Positions 43,099 to 51,528 of a DNA stretch of 64,000 bases are shown piece by piece. Location of the stretch: positions 231,509 through 295,508 of the forward strand of contig NZ_LMRG01000012.1 of the NCBI RefSeq assembly GCF_001425605.1, in the 5' to 3' direction. The number at the start of each line of letters is the position of its first letter. Position 1 is the stretch's first letter. Below the pieces are notes generated by a model, which searched no databases, was not told the origin of the DNA, and saw nothing but the letters and a program-made list of their open reading frames with translations. The stretch is from Rhizobium sp. Leaf453 (GTDB taxonomy: Bacteria; Pseudomonadota; Alphaproteobacteria; Rhizobiales; Rhizobiaceae). A program made the translations under genes and the position numbers.

Positions 43099-44208
43099 TT
43101 ACGCTGCGCAGGCGTTGAACGTCCGTTCCAGCTTTTCGCGGTCCAGTTCGCGGCCGATGAAGACGAGGCGGCTTTCGCGCTTCTCGCCGTCCTTCCACGG
43201 GCGCTGGTGGTCGCCCTCGATGATCATGTGGACGCCCTGGACGACATAGCGTTCCGCGTCACCCTTGAAGGCGATGATGCCCTTCAGGCGCAGGATGTTC
43301 GGACCTTCCGTCTGGGTGATCTTCTGAATCCACGGGAAGAACCGGTCCGGGTTCATCTCGCCACCGCGCAGCGAGACGGACTGCACCGTCACGTCATGGA
43401 TCGGCGACGGGGCGCGGTCGTGATGATCGTGATCATGGTGGTCATGCCCATGATGATCGTGGTCATGGTGGTGATGGTCATGATCGTGGTGATGATGGTC
43501 GTGGGTGCAATCCGGGCCGCAGGCGTGATCGTGGTGATGATGATCGTCCTGATCCAGGAAGTGCGGATCGTTTTCCAGTGCGCGCTCGAGGTTGAAGGCG
43601 CCCTGGTCGAGAACCTTGGTCAGGTCGATTTCCGAGCGCTGAGTGCGGTGGATGCGGGCCGACGGGTTGATGACGCGCACGGTCGCTTCGATCTTGGCCA
43701 GTTCTTCCGGGGTCACGAGGTCGGTCTTGTTGAGCAGGACGACATCGGCAAAGGCGATCTGGTCTTCGGCTTCGCGTGAATCCTTCAGGCGCAGCGGCAG
43801 ATGCTTGGCATCGACCAGTGCCACGACGGCGTCGAGCTCGGTCTTTGCGCGCACGTCGTCATCCATGAAGAAGGTCTGGGCGACCGGCACCGGATCGGCA
43901 AGGCCGGTTGTTTCGACGATGATGGCATCGAAACGGCCGGGACGGCGCATCAGGCCTTCGACGACGCGGATCAGGTCGCCGCGCACCGTGCAGCAGACGC
44001 AGCCATTGTTCATCTCGTAGATTTCCTCGTCGGATTCGACGATGAGATCGTTGTCGATGCCGATCTCGCCGAATTCGTTGACGATGACGGCATATTTCTT
44101 GCCGTGATTGTCCGAGAGAATGCGATTGAGCAGCGTCGTCTTGCCGGCGCCGAGATAGCCGGTGAGCACGGTGACGGGAATGGGCTTGATGGCGGATGCT
44201 TCGGTCAT
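43099..44208 (-). CDS. CobW/COG0523 family G3E GTPase, His-rich
   Basis: 369 aa. G3E GTPase features: P-loop LTGYLGAGKTTLLN, metal-binding CxCC motif NNGCVCCTVRGD, switch region VETTGLADP, guanine specificity LLNKTDLV. A His/Asp run of about 45 residues (DHHHHDHACGPDCTHDHHHH and on) precedes the C-terminal CobW_C domain. COG0523 proteins are metallochaperones or metal-dependent insertases, often for zinc or cobalt. I did not see a Zur box upstream. First gene of a four-gene minus-strand operon. The ATG at 44208 starts the conserved domain and has GAGG upstream. Confidence 0.92.
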   Translation of the reverse strand: MTEASAIKPIPVTVLTGYLGAGKTTLLNRILSDNHGKKYAVIVNEFGEIGIDNDLIVESDEEIYEMNNGCVCCTVRGDLIRVVEGLMRRPGRFDAIIVETTGLADPVPVAQTFFMDDDVRAKTELDAVVALVDAKHLPLRLKDSREAEDQIAFADVVLLNKTDLVTPEELAKIEATVRVINPSARIHRTQRSEIDLTKVLDQGAFNLERALENDPHFLDQDDHHHHDHACGPDCTHDHHHHDHDHHHHDHDHHGHDHHDHDHHDRAPSPIHDVTVQSVSLRGGEMNPDRFFPWIQKITQTEGPNILRLKGIIAFKGDAERYVVQGVHMIIEGDHQRPWKDGEKRESRLVFIGRELDREKLERTFNACAA

Positions 44209-44329
44209 GAGAACCTCGGAAATTGGGGCGCCTTCCGGCAGGGGGTGGTGCTGATATAGGAGATGCAACGCCCCAGCGCAAATCCCGCGCCGAGACCCAT
44301 ACGAATAAAATCACCGGTTTGCTTTTTTC

Positions 44330-45121
44330 CTAGCGAAGCGTGGCAACATCGAATGCGGCAACATCCTCCAGCAATTCGATAATTCCCGTGACAGCATGGG
44401 CGAGCAATGTTTCGCCGCGCTCCGCCGTCGCCGCGGACGCATCGCCTGCGACGCCGGCACTGTTCAGGTCGCTCATCTTCCAGCCGAAGGCATGCGGGCC
44501 ATAGGCGCGCAGATGCTTGTAGTCTCGGGCAAAATCCGCCTGCCGTGATCCGAAGCGCTCTGCCTTGGTCATGTCGACCTTGGCCGGATCGAGCGCCAGC
44601 ATCACCGAGGTCTCGATAGCGCCGCCGTGGATATCGATCGCCTTGTCCTCCGGGCTGATCCAGCCCTCCGGCTGCCCGAAGCGGGTCCAGCTCGTCGCGA
44701 CCGTCAGCATGCCGAACCGCACGCGCGCTTCGGTGGCGACGATGGTGAGCAGCGGTGAATTGCCGCCATGGGCGTTGAGCAAAACGAGCTTGCGGATTCC
44801 CTCGTGGTTCAGTTCTTTGGCAATACCCAGCCAGCGCCGGACAGCCTCGTCGAACGCCAGCGAGCGGGTACCCGCAACATCCATGTGCTCGATCGAGTAA
44901 CCGACCGGTTCCGCCGGCAGAAATGTAACGGGCAGGGCAGGGGGCAATCGGTCGATCAGCCGGGTCACAAGCCCTTCGGCGATCAGCGTGTCCGTATCGA
45001 GCGGCAGGTGCGGTCCGTGCTGTTCATGCGCCCCGAGCGGAAGGATGGCGATCCAGTCTCTCCGTGCGGAGGAAGGAAGCGCGGAATCATTGTCTTTCCA
45101 ACGCGCTGCGGGGAATGTCAT
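44330..45121 (-). CDS. Creatininase family amidohydrolase
   Basis: 263 aa. Metal site residues of creatininase-like enzymes: ILPLGAHEQHGPHLPLDTDT (Glu, His, Asp), VLLNAHGGNSPLL (His), and DIHGGAIETSVML (Glu). Family members hydrolyse creatinine, formamide derivatives, or peptides (MftE). No creatine or mycofactocin genes are nearby although sarcosine oxidase, downstream of creatine breakdown, is encoded 10 kb away; the link is only suggestive. Separate promoter from the CobW operon is likely. Confidence 0.9.
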   Translation of the reverse strand: MTFPAARWKDNDSALPSSARRDWIAILPLGAHEQHGPHLPLDTDTLIAEGLVTRLIDRLPPALPVTFLPAEPVGYSIEHMDVAGTRSLAFDEAVRRWLGIAKELNHEGIRKLVLLNAHGGNSPLLTIVATEARVRFGMLTVATSWTRFGQPEGWISPEDKAIDIHGGAIETSVMLALDPAKVDMTKAERFGSRQADFARDYKHLRAYGPHAFGWKMSDLNSAGVAGDASAATAERGETLLAHAVTGIIELLEDVAAFDVATLR

Positions 45122-45215
45122 GCTCTTGTCAGCCTTTCGGTTGTACTTGCGGACAGGCGGTCATTCGAGTCATACAGGGGACGGAAGGCCGTGCAAGAAA
45201 TTTGGTGGAGGACCG

Positions 45216-45710
45216 ATGGGAAAGAAGAGCAAGGCCGAAAAGAAAGCCAAGGGCAAAAAGAAGCATGACATCGACGTGCACGCACAGGACCTTGCGTCGG
45301 TTCTGGTGCAGGCGGCGCGCTCGATGCGTACGGTCTTGTCGCGCAATCTCCTGGAAAGCGGCCTCTATGCCGGCCAGGACGGCGTGATGCTGGCGCTTGC
45401 CGAAACCGATGGCCTCACCGCCGGCGTGCTGGCATTGAAGCTCGGCGTCAAGGCGCCGACCATGACCCGCACCATCGGCCGCATGGAAGCGCAGGGTTTC
45501 CTGGAGCGTCGGGCGGATGAGGAAGATGCGCGGCTGACCAAGGTCTATCTCACCGAAGTCGGCCGTGACCGGCTGCAGATCATTTCCGATGCCGGCAAGA
45601 CGTCGGAGGAGATGGCGACCAAGGGGCTGACGGAAAAGCAGATCAAGACCCTGATGAAGCTGTTGCGCGCTGTCGACGGCAATCTGCAAAGCACCGCTGC
45701 CGTCGAATAG
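45216..45710 (+). CDS. MarR family transcriptional regulator
   Basis: 164 aa. Lys-rich N-terminal tail of 16 residues, then MarR winged helix: LAETDGLTAGVLALKLGVKAPTMTRTIGRMEAQGFLERRADEEDARLTKVYLTEVGRD, which contains recognition helix and wing. Regulates an unknown target; divergent from the creatininase gene, so that gene is a candidate. GGTGGAGG lies 5 bp upstream of the ATG, 94 bp after the divergent start. Confidence 0.9.
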   Translation: MGKKSKAEKKAKGKKKHDIDVHAQDLASVLVQAARSMRTVLSRNLLESGLYAGQDGVMLALAETDGLTAGVLALKLGVKAPTMTRTIGRMEAQGFLERRADEEDARLTKVYLTEVGRDRLQIISDAGKTSEEMATKGLTEKQIKTLMKLLRAVDGNLQSTAAVE

Positions 45711-45751
45711 AATTGCGAATCCGGCGAATGATTTGCCGATTGCAGCGGTAA

Positions 45752-45776
45752 TTTAAACAGTTTAAAGAGGGTTTAA
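45752..45776. promoter_or_regulatory. Palindromic operator before LacI gene, with CtrA-like overlap
   Basis: Perfect palindrome TTTAAAC-A-GTTTAAA at 45752-45766, followed by a further GTTTAAAA half-site, 37 bp or so before the LacI start; most simply an autoregulatory site. The pair TTAA-AGAGGGT-TTAA at 45762-45776 also fits the CtrA spacing, so both readings are possible. Confidence 0.5.
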
Positions 45777-45813
45777 AAATAGCGGTGTACAGCCGATAAG
45801 CTCAGGGGGAAAC

Positions 45814-46842
45814 GTGGCGCAGAAGATCAAGCTCTCCACCATTGCGGAAACGCTTGGTGTGTCCACGGCAACCGTATCCCTGGCCCTGCGCGACAGCCCC
45901 CTCGTTGCTGCGATGACGCGCGACAAGATCAAAGAACAGGCCCGGGCGCTCGGTTATATCTACAATCGGCGTGCCGCCAGTCTGCGTACATCCCGATCCG
46001 GCATCATCGGCGTCGTCGTGCACGACATCATGAACCCGTTCTACGGCGAAATCCTGAAAGCGATCGAGGCGGAACTCGATCGCGACCGGCAGACTTTCAT
46101 TCTGTCCAACCACTACGATTCCGTCGAGAAGCAGCGCGCCTTCATCGAGACCCTGCTGCAGTTGGGCGGCGACGGTGTCATCATGTCGCCAGCGATCGGC
46201 ACGCCGCCGGAAGATATCCAGTTGGCGGAAGACAACGGCATGCCGGCCATCCTGATCGCCCGCTCGATCGAAGGGCTCGATGTGCCGATCTTCAGGGGCG
46301 ACGACGCCTACGGCATTTCGCTTGCCACCAATCACCTGATCAGCCTCGGCCACCGCGTCATCGCCATGGTCGGCGGCACGGACCAGACCTCTACTGGCCG
46401 CGACCGTTATCAGGGCTATGTCACCGCGCTCCGCAAGGCGAATATCGAGGTCGATCCGGACCTGCGCATTCCCGGTCCCCGCTCCATGCAAGGCGGGTTC
46501 GAGGCGGCGGTGCATCTCCTGTCATTGCCGCAAAAGCCGACGGCCGTGGTCTGCTGGAACGATCTCGTCGCTATCGGCATGATGAACGGCATCGCCCGCG
46601 CCGGCCTCGTGCCCGGCCGCGACGTGTCGGTGACCGGCTATGACGATCTCGAGGAAGCATCGATCGCGACACCGGCCTTGACCACCGTCTGGAACGGCCA
46701 GTCGGATGTTGGCCGCAGCGCCGCACGCGCCTTGCTCGACAAGCTCAATGGCAGCCACGAGCCCGACGGTATCCACCTCATCAAGCCCGAAATGCGGATC
46801 CGCCAATCGACCGGACCGCTTCGATCCCACACATCCGAATAG
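45814..46842 (+). CDS. LacI family regulator linked to a 2-hydroxyacid dehydrogenase
   Basis: 342 aa. LacI DNA-binding domain (KLSTIAETLGVSTATVSLALRDSPLV), hinge ALGYIYNRRAASLRTSRSGIIGVVV, and a Peripla_BP_3 domain closing with VSVTGYDDLEEASIATPALTTV. GTG start at 45814 with GGGGGA upstream, directly before the helix-turn-helix. The dehydrogenase follows 29 bp later, so the pair is an operon, and the regulator probably senses a sugar acid or related carbon source. Confidence 0.9.
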   Translation: MAQKIKLSTIAETLGVSTATVSLALRDSPLVAAMTRDKIKEQARALGYIYNRRAASLRTSRSGIIGVVVHDIMNPFYGEILKAIEAELDRDRQTFILSNHYDSVEKQRAFIETLLQLGGDGVIMSPAIGTPPEDIQLAEDNGMPAILIARSIEGLDVPIFRGDDAYGISLATNHLISLGHRVIAMVGGTDQTSTGRDRYQGYVTALRKANIEVDPDLRIPGPRSMQGGFEAAVHLLSLPQKPTAVVCWNDLVAIGMMNGIARAGLVPGRDVSVTGYDDLEEASIATPALTTVWNGQSDVGRSAARALLDKLNGSHEPDGIHLIKPEMRIRQSTGPLRSHTSE

Positions 46843-46871
46843 CCGGGTCCGATCCCGGAAAGGAGCGAACC

Positions 46872-47843
46872 ATGTCGCACGGCCGCCCCCGCATTCTCGT
46901 GCCCGGAAAGATGAGCAAGCGCGTGCTCGAGCGTTTGCCTGAAACCTTCGACCTGATTTTCACCGAAGCTTCCGATCCCTCATTGGTAACGCCGGAAATG
47001 GCCTCCGACGTTCAGGGCATTGCCGTCTCGGGCAAGCTTCCGTCCGCCTTTGCGGATGCGTTTCCCAATCTCGAAATCATCGCCAATTTCGGCGTCGGCT
47101 ATGACGGCATCGATGCTCGCCATGCGGCAAAGCGCGGCGTCGTCGTCACCAACACGCCGGATGTACTGACGGAGGAAGTGGCCGATACGGCGATCGGCCT
47201 GCTGCTCAACACGGTGCGCCAGTTGCCGGCAGCGGAGCAATGGCTGCGGCAGGGGCGTTGGGCCAGGGACGGAGCTTTCGCCCTGTCGCCGCTGACCCTG
47301 CGCGGACGTACGGTGGGCCTCTACGGTCTCGGCCGGATCGGCCTTGCCATTGCCCGGCGTCTCGAAGCCTTCGGCGTATCGATCGCCTACCATACCCGCA
47401 CGCCGCGCGAGGGGCTTGCCTATACCCATTACCCGACGCTGAAGGGCATGGCGGAGGCGGTCGATACAATCATCGTCATCGTGCCCGGTACCGAGGCGAC
47501 CCGGCGGACGGTCAATGCCGATGTGCTGAAGGCGCTGGGACCGAATGGTGTTCTGATCAATGTCGGTCGTGGCACGACTGTTGACGAAACGGCCCTGACG
47601 GATGCGCTGTCGAAAGGTGTGATCGCCGCCGCCGGCCTCGATGTGTTCGAAAACGAGCCGCATGTTCCGGAGGCGCTTCTGGCTTTGCCGAACACCTCGC
47701 TCTTGCCGCATGTCGGCTCCGCCTCGCAGGCGACGCGCAATGCCATGGCCGATCTGGTTGTCGATAATCTCGTGGCCTGGTTCGACACCGGCGAAGCGTT
47801 GACGCCGGTGGAAGAGACGCCCTTCAAGCGGAAGAGCCTCTGA
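46872..47843 (+). CDS. D-2-hydroxyacid dehydrogenase (glyoxylate/hydroxypyruvate reductase type)
   Basis: 323 aa. Two-domain fold with NAD(P) site VGLYGLGRIGLAIARRLEAFG, the catalytic Arg in INVGRGTTVDE, Glu in AGLDVFENEPHVPE and His in LPHVGSASQATR. The residues after the second beta strand (YHTRTPR) carry Arg rather than Asp, which favours NADPH. Likely reduces glyoxylate, hydroxypyruvate or a keto-sugar acid. AAAGGAG is 7 bp upstream. Co-transcribed with the LacI regulator. Confidence 0.9.
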   Translation: MSHGRPRILVPGKMSKRVLERLPETFDLIFTEASDPSLVTPEMASDVQGIAVSGKLPSAFADAFPNLEIIANFGVGYDGIDARHAAKRGVVVTNTPDVLTEEVADTAIGLLLNTVRQLPAAEQWLRQGRWARDGAFALSPLTLRGRTVGLYGLGRIGLAIARRLEAFGVSIAYHTRTPREGLAYTHYPTLKGMAEAVDTIIVIVPGTEATRRTVNADVLKALGPNGVLINVGRGTTVDETALTDALSKGVIAAAGLDVFENEPHVPEALLALPNTSLLPHVGSASQATRNAMADLVVDNLVAWFDTGEALTPVEETPFKRKSL

Positions 47844-47868
47844 CAATATCAGTTCGCCGCTTTGTGGA

Positions 47869-48627
47869 TCAGGCTTTCGCCTTTGAAGCGGCGTAGGCCC
47901 GCACCGCGTCGCCAAAGGCCTGAAACAGCGCCGATGACGGGCCATCCTTGCCGACCCAATATTCCGGATGCCACTGCACGCCGACGGCGAAGGCCTTGGC
48001 GTCGATGACCGAAACGGCTTCGATCGTGCCGTCTTCCGCGACGGCCTCGACGGCAAGGCGCGGTGCGGCTTTCGAGATTGCCTGCCGATGCAGCGAGTTC
48101 ACCTGGATTTCGCCGGTGCCGAGCACCGAGGCGAGACAGGTGCCCTCCTTAATCTTCACGCTCTGGCGGATGCCGTAGGCGACATCGAGTTCCGGCACGT
48201 CCGGCTTGCGGTGGTCCCAGATGCCGGGCAGGTCCTGGATTTCATTGGCAAGCGTGCCGCCCAGCGCGACGTTCAGTTCCTGGATGCCGCGGCAAATGGC
48301 GAGCAGCGGAACGCCACGTTCCAGCGCGCGGCGGATCAGCGGCAGGCTCGTGGCATCGCGGCCGGGATCGAACGGGCCTTCGGCTTCGGTTGCTTCCTTG
48401 CCGTAGAGGGAAGGATGAACGTTCGTGCGCGATCCGCTGACGAGGACGCCATCGACACGGTCGAGGATTTCATCGGCATCATTGCCGGTTTCGAGCGCTG
48501 GAACAAGAAAGGTCATGACGCCGGAGCCTTCAACGGCAGCGCGGACATATTGATGCGGCGTCGCGTGCCAGACATTGCCGTCGAAAGCTCTGAAATCGGC
48601 CGGGATCGCCACCACGGGTTTGGGCAT
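47869..48627 (-). CDS. Gamma-glutamyl-gamma-aminobutyrate hydrolase family protein (PuuD-like)
   Basis: 252 aa. Class I glutamine amidotransferase-like fold of peptidase C26: GVLVSGSRTNVHPSLYG, nucleophile Cys112 in LAICRGIQELNVALGG, catalytic His in VGVQWHPEYW. PuuD releases GABA from gamma-glutamyl-GABA in putrescine breakdown; the other puu genes are not present, so the substrate is presumed. ATG 48627 has TTGGAGA upstream; the ORF opens at 48675 without a ribosome site. Confidence 0.88.
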   Translation of the reverse strand: MPKPVVAIPADFRAFDGNVWHATPHQYVRAAVEGSGVMTFLVPALETGNDADEILDRVDGVLVSGSRTNVHPSLYGKEATEAEGPFDPGRDATSLPLIRRALERGVPLLAICRGIQELNVALGGTLANEIQDLPGIWDHRKPDVPELDVAYGIRQSVKIKEGTCLASVLGTGEIQVNSLHRQAISKAAPRLAVEAVAEDGTIEAVSVIDAKAFAVGVQWHPEYWVGKDGPSSALFQAFGDAVRAYAASKAKA

Positions 48628-49054
48628 TGCTGGTCTCCAAGGCGGCTCCGCCGCCATCTGCTGAACGGTCATCATCTTTATGGGCTAAGCCATTGCTGCC
48701 AGCGACATGGTAAAGTCAACCGGGGCAGAAATGAAACAGCTTTCAAGGGCTTGCGAAATCTGGCCTGTGGACCTTAGGATTGCAGTAACCATGAGCACAG
48801 AAAAGGCTGAGTGTGTGTTCTTGAAGAATGATGCAACCGGAATAAAACAAAAAACCAGTTTCCGGTTGAATCTAGGTAGGGTTGTACAAAACGGTTCGTC
48901 TTTTGCACGTGCTGCAATATTGGGTTGAAATCTTCCAGTAATGCGGGATTCAGGTCGTCTTGCTCAATATATGAGAGGTTTTTTGCGCCCAAGGCGCGAA
49001 ATCTTTCGTTAAACCCTCCGGAATAACACTTCGCCAAACCGGAGCAGAGGGTTC
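48628..49054. other. Intergenic region between PuuD-like and GGDEF/EAL genes
   Basis: 427 bp with divergent promoters expected. AT-richer than the genes. Two stems are visible: GCGCC-CAA-GGCGC at 48985-48997 and CTCCGG/CCGGAG at 49016-49044, the latter just before the ribosome site AGAGGG of the next gene, so it could affect its translation. A 73-codon ORF (48707-48928) has no coding character that I can support. Confidence 0.35.
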
Positions 49055-51364
49055 ATGACTTCACGTGAACAGAGCGCTCTTCCGACCGATGTCTACCGTT
49101 CGTTCGTAAGCTCTCTCTACGACTATCGCCAGACGCTGTTGATCGGCATGCTGTCGCATGCTGTAACGTTCCTGCTCATCCTGGCGAAGACCGGTGATGT
49201 CTTCTATCTCGGTTGCACCGTTGCGATCGCGCTGATCTGGTTCGTTCGCCAGATCGGCATGCGCCGGTTCGACCGCGTCGATTTCGCGGCCTTGGATGTC
49301 AATGGCATCCGTCTGTGGGAGAACCGCTACAATTTCGGCGGGGTCTGCGCGACGATCACGCTGGGCACAGCCTGCGGCTATTCGATTCTTGTCAGTCAGG
49401 ACGCATTCGCCGAGTTCGCCTGCATTTCCGTGACATTGGCGACGATGGTTTCGCTCGTCGGCCGCAATTATGGCTCGGCGCGCGCCGTTATCATCATGTC
49501 GCTGTCCGCTTGCGGGCCGATCATTCTCGGCCTGCTCGGACGCATGGATTTGTTCATGGCGATCCTCGCGGCGCTGATGATCCCGTTTATCCTGACGACC
49601 TGGTCGATGGCGAAGGGTGTGCGCGAAACGCTGCACGACAATGTGCTCGCCGCGCGTGAAATCGCCACCATCGCCGAGCGTTTCGATCTTGCGCTCAACA
49701 ACATGCCGCATGGCCTGTTCATGCTGGATGCCAACAATCGCATCCTGGTTGCCAACAGGCGTGCCTGCGATCTGCTCAATCTCGGCGATCAGGAAAGGCT
49801 CAAGGATTGCCATCTGGACGCAGTGCTGCGCTACGGCGTGCGTCATACCTTCCTGGAGCAGGATCAGGCGCGGCAGGTTCTAAAACAGCTCGACCGGCTC
49901 ATGAAGGGCATCGATTCTCAGGCGCTCATTCCATTTTCCGAGGACCTGTTCCTGGAGTTTTCGGCAAGCCAGCGCGCCAATGGCGGCATCGTCCTGATCT
50001 TCGAGGACGTGACGGCACGCGTGCGGGCGGAAAAGAAAATCCTGCAGATGGTCCGGTTCGACACGTTGACCGGCCTTCCTAACAGGGATTATTTCGCGGA
50101 ACTGGTGGGTAATGCGCTGGCCGAGCGCAAGCCGGCCGGACCGGTTGGTTTCATGGTTCTCGACGTCGCCGAGTTCAAACATGTCAACGATACCCGCGGC
50201 CATGTGGTTGGTGACCGATTGCTTTGCGCGATTGCCGAAAGGCTGAAAAAGATCGCTGGCGACAGGGCGATCGCGGCACGACTGATGGGCGACGAATTTG
50301 TCCTGCTGTTTTCCCATGAAGCCGGCCGGCGGGAACTCGAAGAGCGCATGCGTTCGCTGCATGCCCAGATGCGCGGTGCCTACGATGCCAGCGGTTTCAG
50401 CTTCAATATTTCCATGAGCGCCGGATATGTGATCGCCGACAGCGCCGACTTCCGTCTGGAAGATATGCAGATCAAGGCAGATCTGGCGCTGTTCGAGAGC
50501 AAGAGCCGCGACAAGGGAAGCTGCACCGCCTTCGAAGTGGAAATGGACGCAAACTACCTCGATCGGCAGAAACTCAAGGCGGATCTGCGCGAGGCGCTGG
50601 AAACCGGCGGCCTCTCCGTCGCCTATCAACCGATGTTCGTGGCCGATGGATCGCGCATCGAATGCTGCGAGGCGCTGGCCCGATGGACGCATCCCGAGCG
50701 CGGTCCGGTGTCGCCGATTGTGTTTATCCAACTGGCGGAAGAGATCGGCGTGGTTACGGAGATCACCCGCTTCATGCTGCGTCAGGCCTGCCTCGACTGC
50801 CTGACCTGGCCGCAACACATTGCGGTTTCCGTCAATCTCTCCGTTCTCGATCTGCGCAGCAGTGAAATCGTCGCCGTCGTCATGGATACCTTGGCCGAGA
50901 CTGGGCTTGATCCGGCCCGTCTGCATCTGGAGGTCACGGAAAGCTGCCTGATGGAAGAGGCGGCCAAGGTGCAGACGATCCTGCAGGAATTGCGCGCCCG
51001 CGGCGTTACTATCGCCATTGATGATTTCGGGACGGGTTATTCCAGCCTGAGTTATCTTGATGCTCTGCCGCTGGATATCATCAAGATCGACCGTTCCTTC
51101 GTCCGCAACATTCGCGAGGACGCCCGTCGTTTCAAGCTGCTGCGCGGCACTGTCAACCTGTCGCGGGAACTCGGGCTCAAGATCGTCATCGAAGGGGTCG
51201 AGACGGAAGATCAGCTTGCCTTGATCAACGAGTACAAATGCGCTGATCTGGTGCAGGGCTATGTCTTCGCCGCCCCGGTACCATCACTTGCGATCGAGAG
51301 CCTGTCGGACACGCTCTCGAAGAAAGCCCCGGCATCGAAGCGTCGCGGCCGTCGCATTGCCTGA
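49055..51364 (+). CDS. Membrane GGDEF/EAL protein with degenerate GGDEF motif
   Basis: 769 aa. About five N-terminal hydrophobic segments (residues 25-195), a PAS-like domain (ERFDLALNNMPHGLFMLDANNRILVANRRACDLL), a GGDEF-type domain and an EAL domain. The GGDEF signature is altered to RLMGDEFVLL and the metal-binding DxD is DVAEF, so cyclase activity may be lost. EAL motifs look intact (CEALARWTHPE, NLSVLDLR, LEVTESCLM, IDDFGTGYSS, VIEGVETEDQ). Most likely a c-di-GMP phosphodiesterase in which the GGDEF part is regulatory. Confidence 0.92.
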   Translation: MTSREQSALPTDVYRSFVSSLYDYRQTLLIGMLSHAVTFLLILAKTGDVFYLGCTVAIALIWFVRQIGMRRFDRVDFAALDVNGIRLWENRYNFGGVCATITLGTACGYSILVSQDAFAEFACISVTLATMVSLVGRNYGSARAVIIMSLSACGPIILGLLGRMDLFMAILAALMIPFILTTWSMAKGVRETLHDNVLAAREIATIAERFDLALNNMPHGLFMLDANNRILVANRRACDLLNLGDQERLKDCHLDAVLRYGVRHTFLEQDQARQVLKQLDRLMKGIDSQALIPFSEDLFLEFSASQRANGGIVLIFEDVTARVRAEKKILQMVRFDTLTGLPNRDYFAELVGNALAERKPAGPVGFMVLDVAEFKHVNDTRGHVVGDRLLCAIAERLKKIAGDRAIAARLMGDEFVLLFSHEAGRRELEERMRSLHAQMRGAYDASGFSFNISMSAGYVIADSADFRLEDMQIKADLALFESKSRDKGSCTAFEVEMDANYLDRQKLKADLREALETGGLSVAYQPMFVADGSRIECCEALARWTHPERGPVSPIVFIQLAEEIGVVTEITRFMLRQACLDCLTWPQHIAVSVNLSVLDLRSSEIVAVVMDTLAETGLDPARLHLEVTESCLMEEAAKVQTILQELRARGVTIAIDDFGTGYSSLSYLDALPLDIIKIDRSFVRNIREDARRFKLLRGTVNLSRELGLKIVIEGVETEDQLALINEYKCADLVQGYVFAAPVPSLAIESLSDTLSKKAPASKRRGRRIA

Positions 51365-51419
51365 CACTTCCGTTCTCTCGTCTGCATCCGGATGCCGCAA
51401 CCACCTGTTTATTTTAGCG

Positions 51420-51434
51420 TTAACGATTTGTTAA
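51420..51434. promoter_or_regulatory. CtrA-like binding box 1
   Basis: TTAACGATTTGTTAA, an exact TTAA-N7-TTAA match to the alphaproteobacterial CtrA full site, 95 bp before the FeeM-like gene. Confidence 0.6.
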
Positions 51435-51454
51435 GGTTAACAAATCCTTTTTGG

Positions 51455-51469
51455 TTAAATTTCCGTTAA
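51455..51469. promoter_or_regulatory. CtrA-like binding box 2
   Basis: TTAAATTTCCGTTAA, a second exact TTAA-N7-TTAA box 20 bp after the first (51420-51434). Paired full sites in one promoter strengthen the case for cell-cycle control of the next gene. Confidence 0.6.
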
Positions 51470-51528
51470 GATGTTGTGAGGGGCCTCACTTTCCTGGATG
51501 AATACGCCGTTCACAGGGGTAGTCATTC

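Noticed and set aside
44209..44330. Zur box before the CobW-type GTPase
   Set aside because: No sequence close to an alphaproteobacterial Zur palindrome was seen in the region, although COG0523 genes are often zinc-regulated.
48707..48928. 73-codon ORF in the gap before the second GGDEF/EAL gene
   Set aside because: Codon use is not like the neighbours, no ribosome site, no domain; better taken as intergenic.
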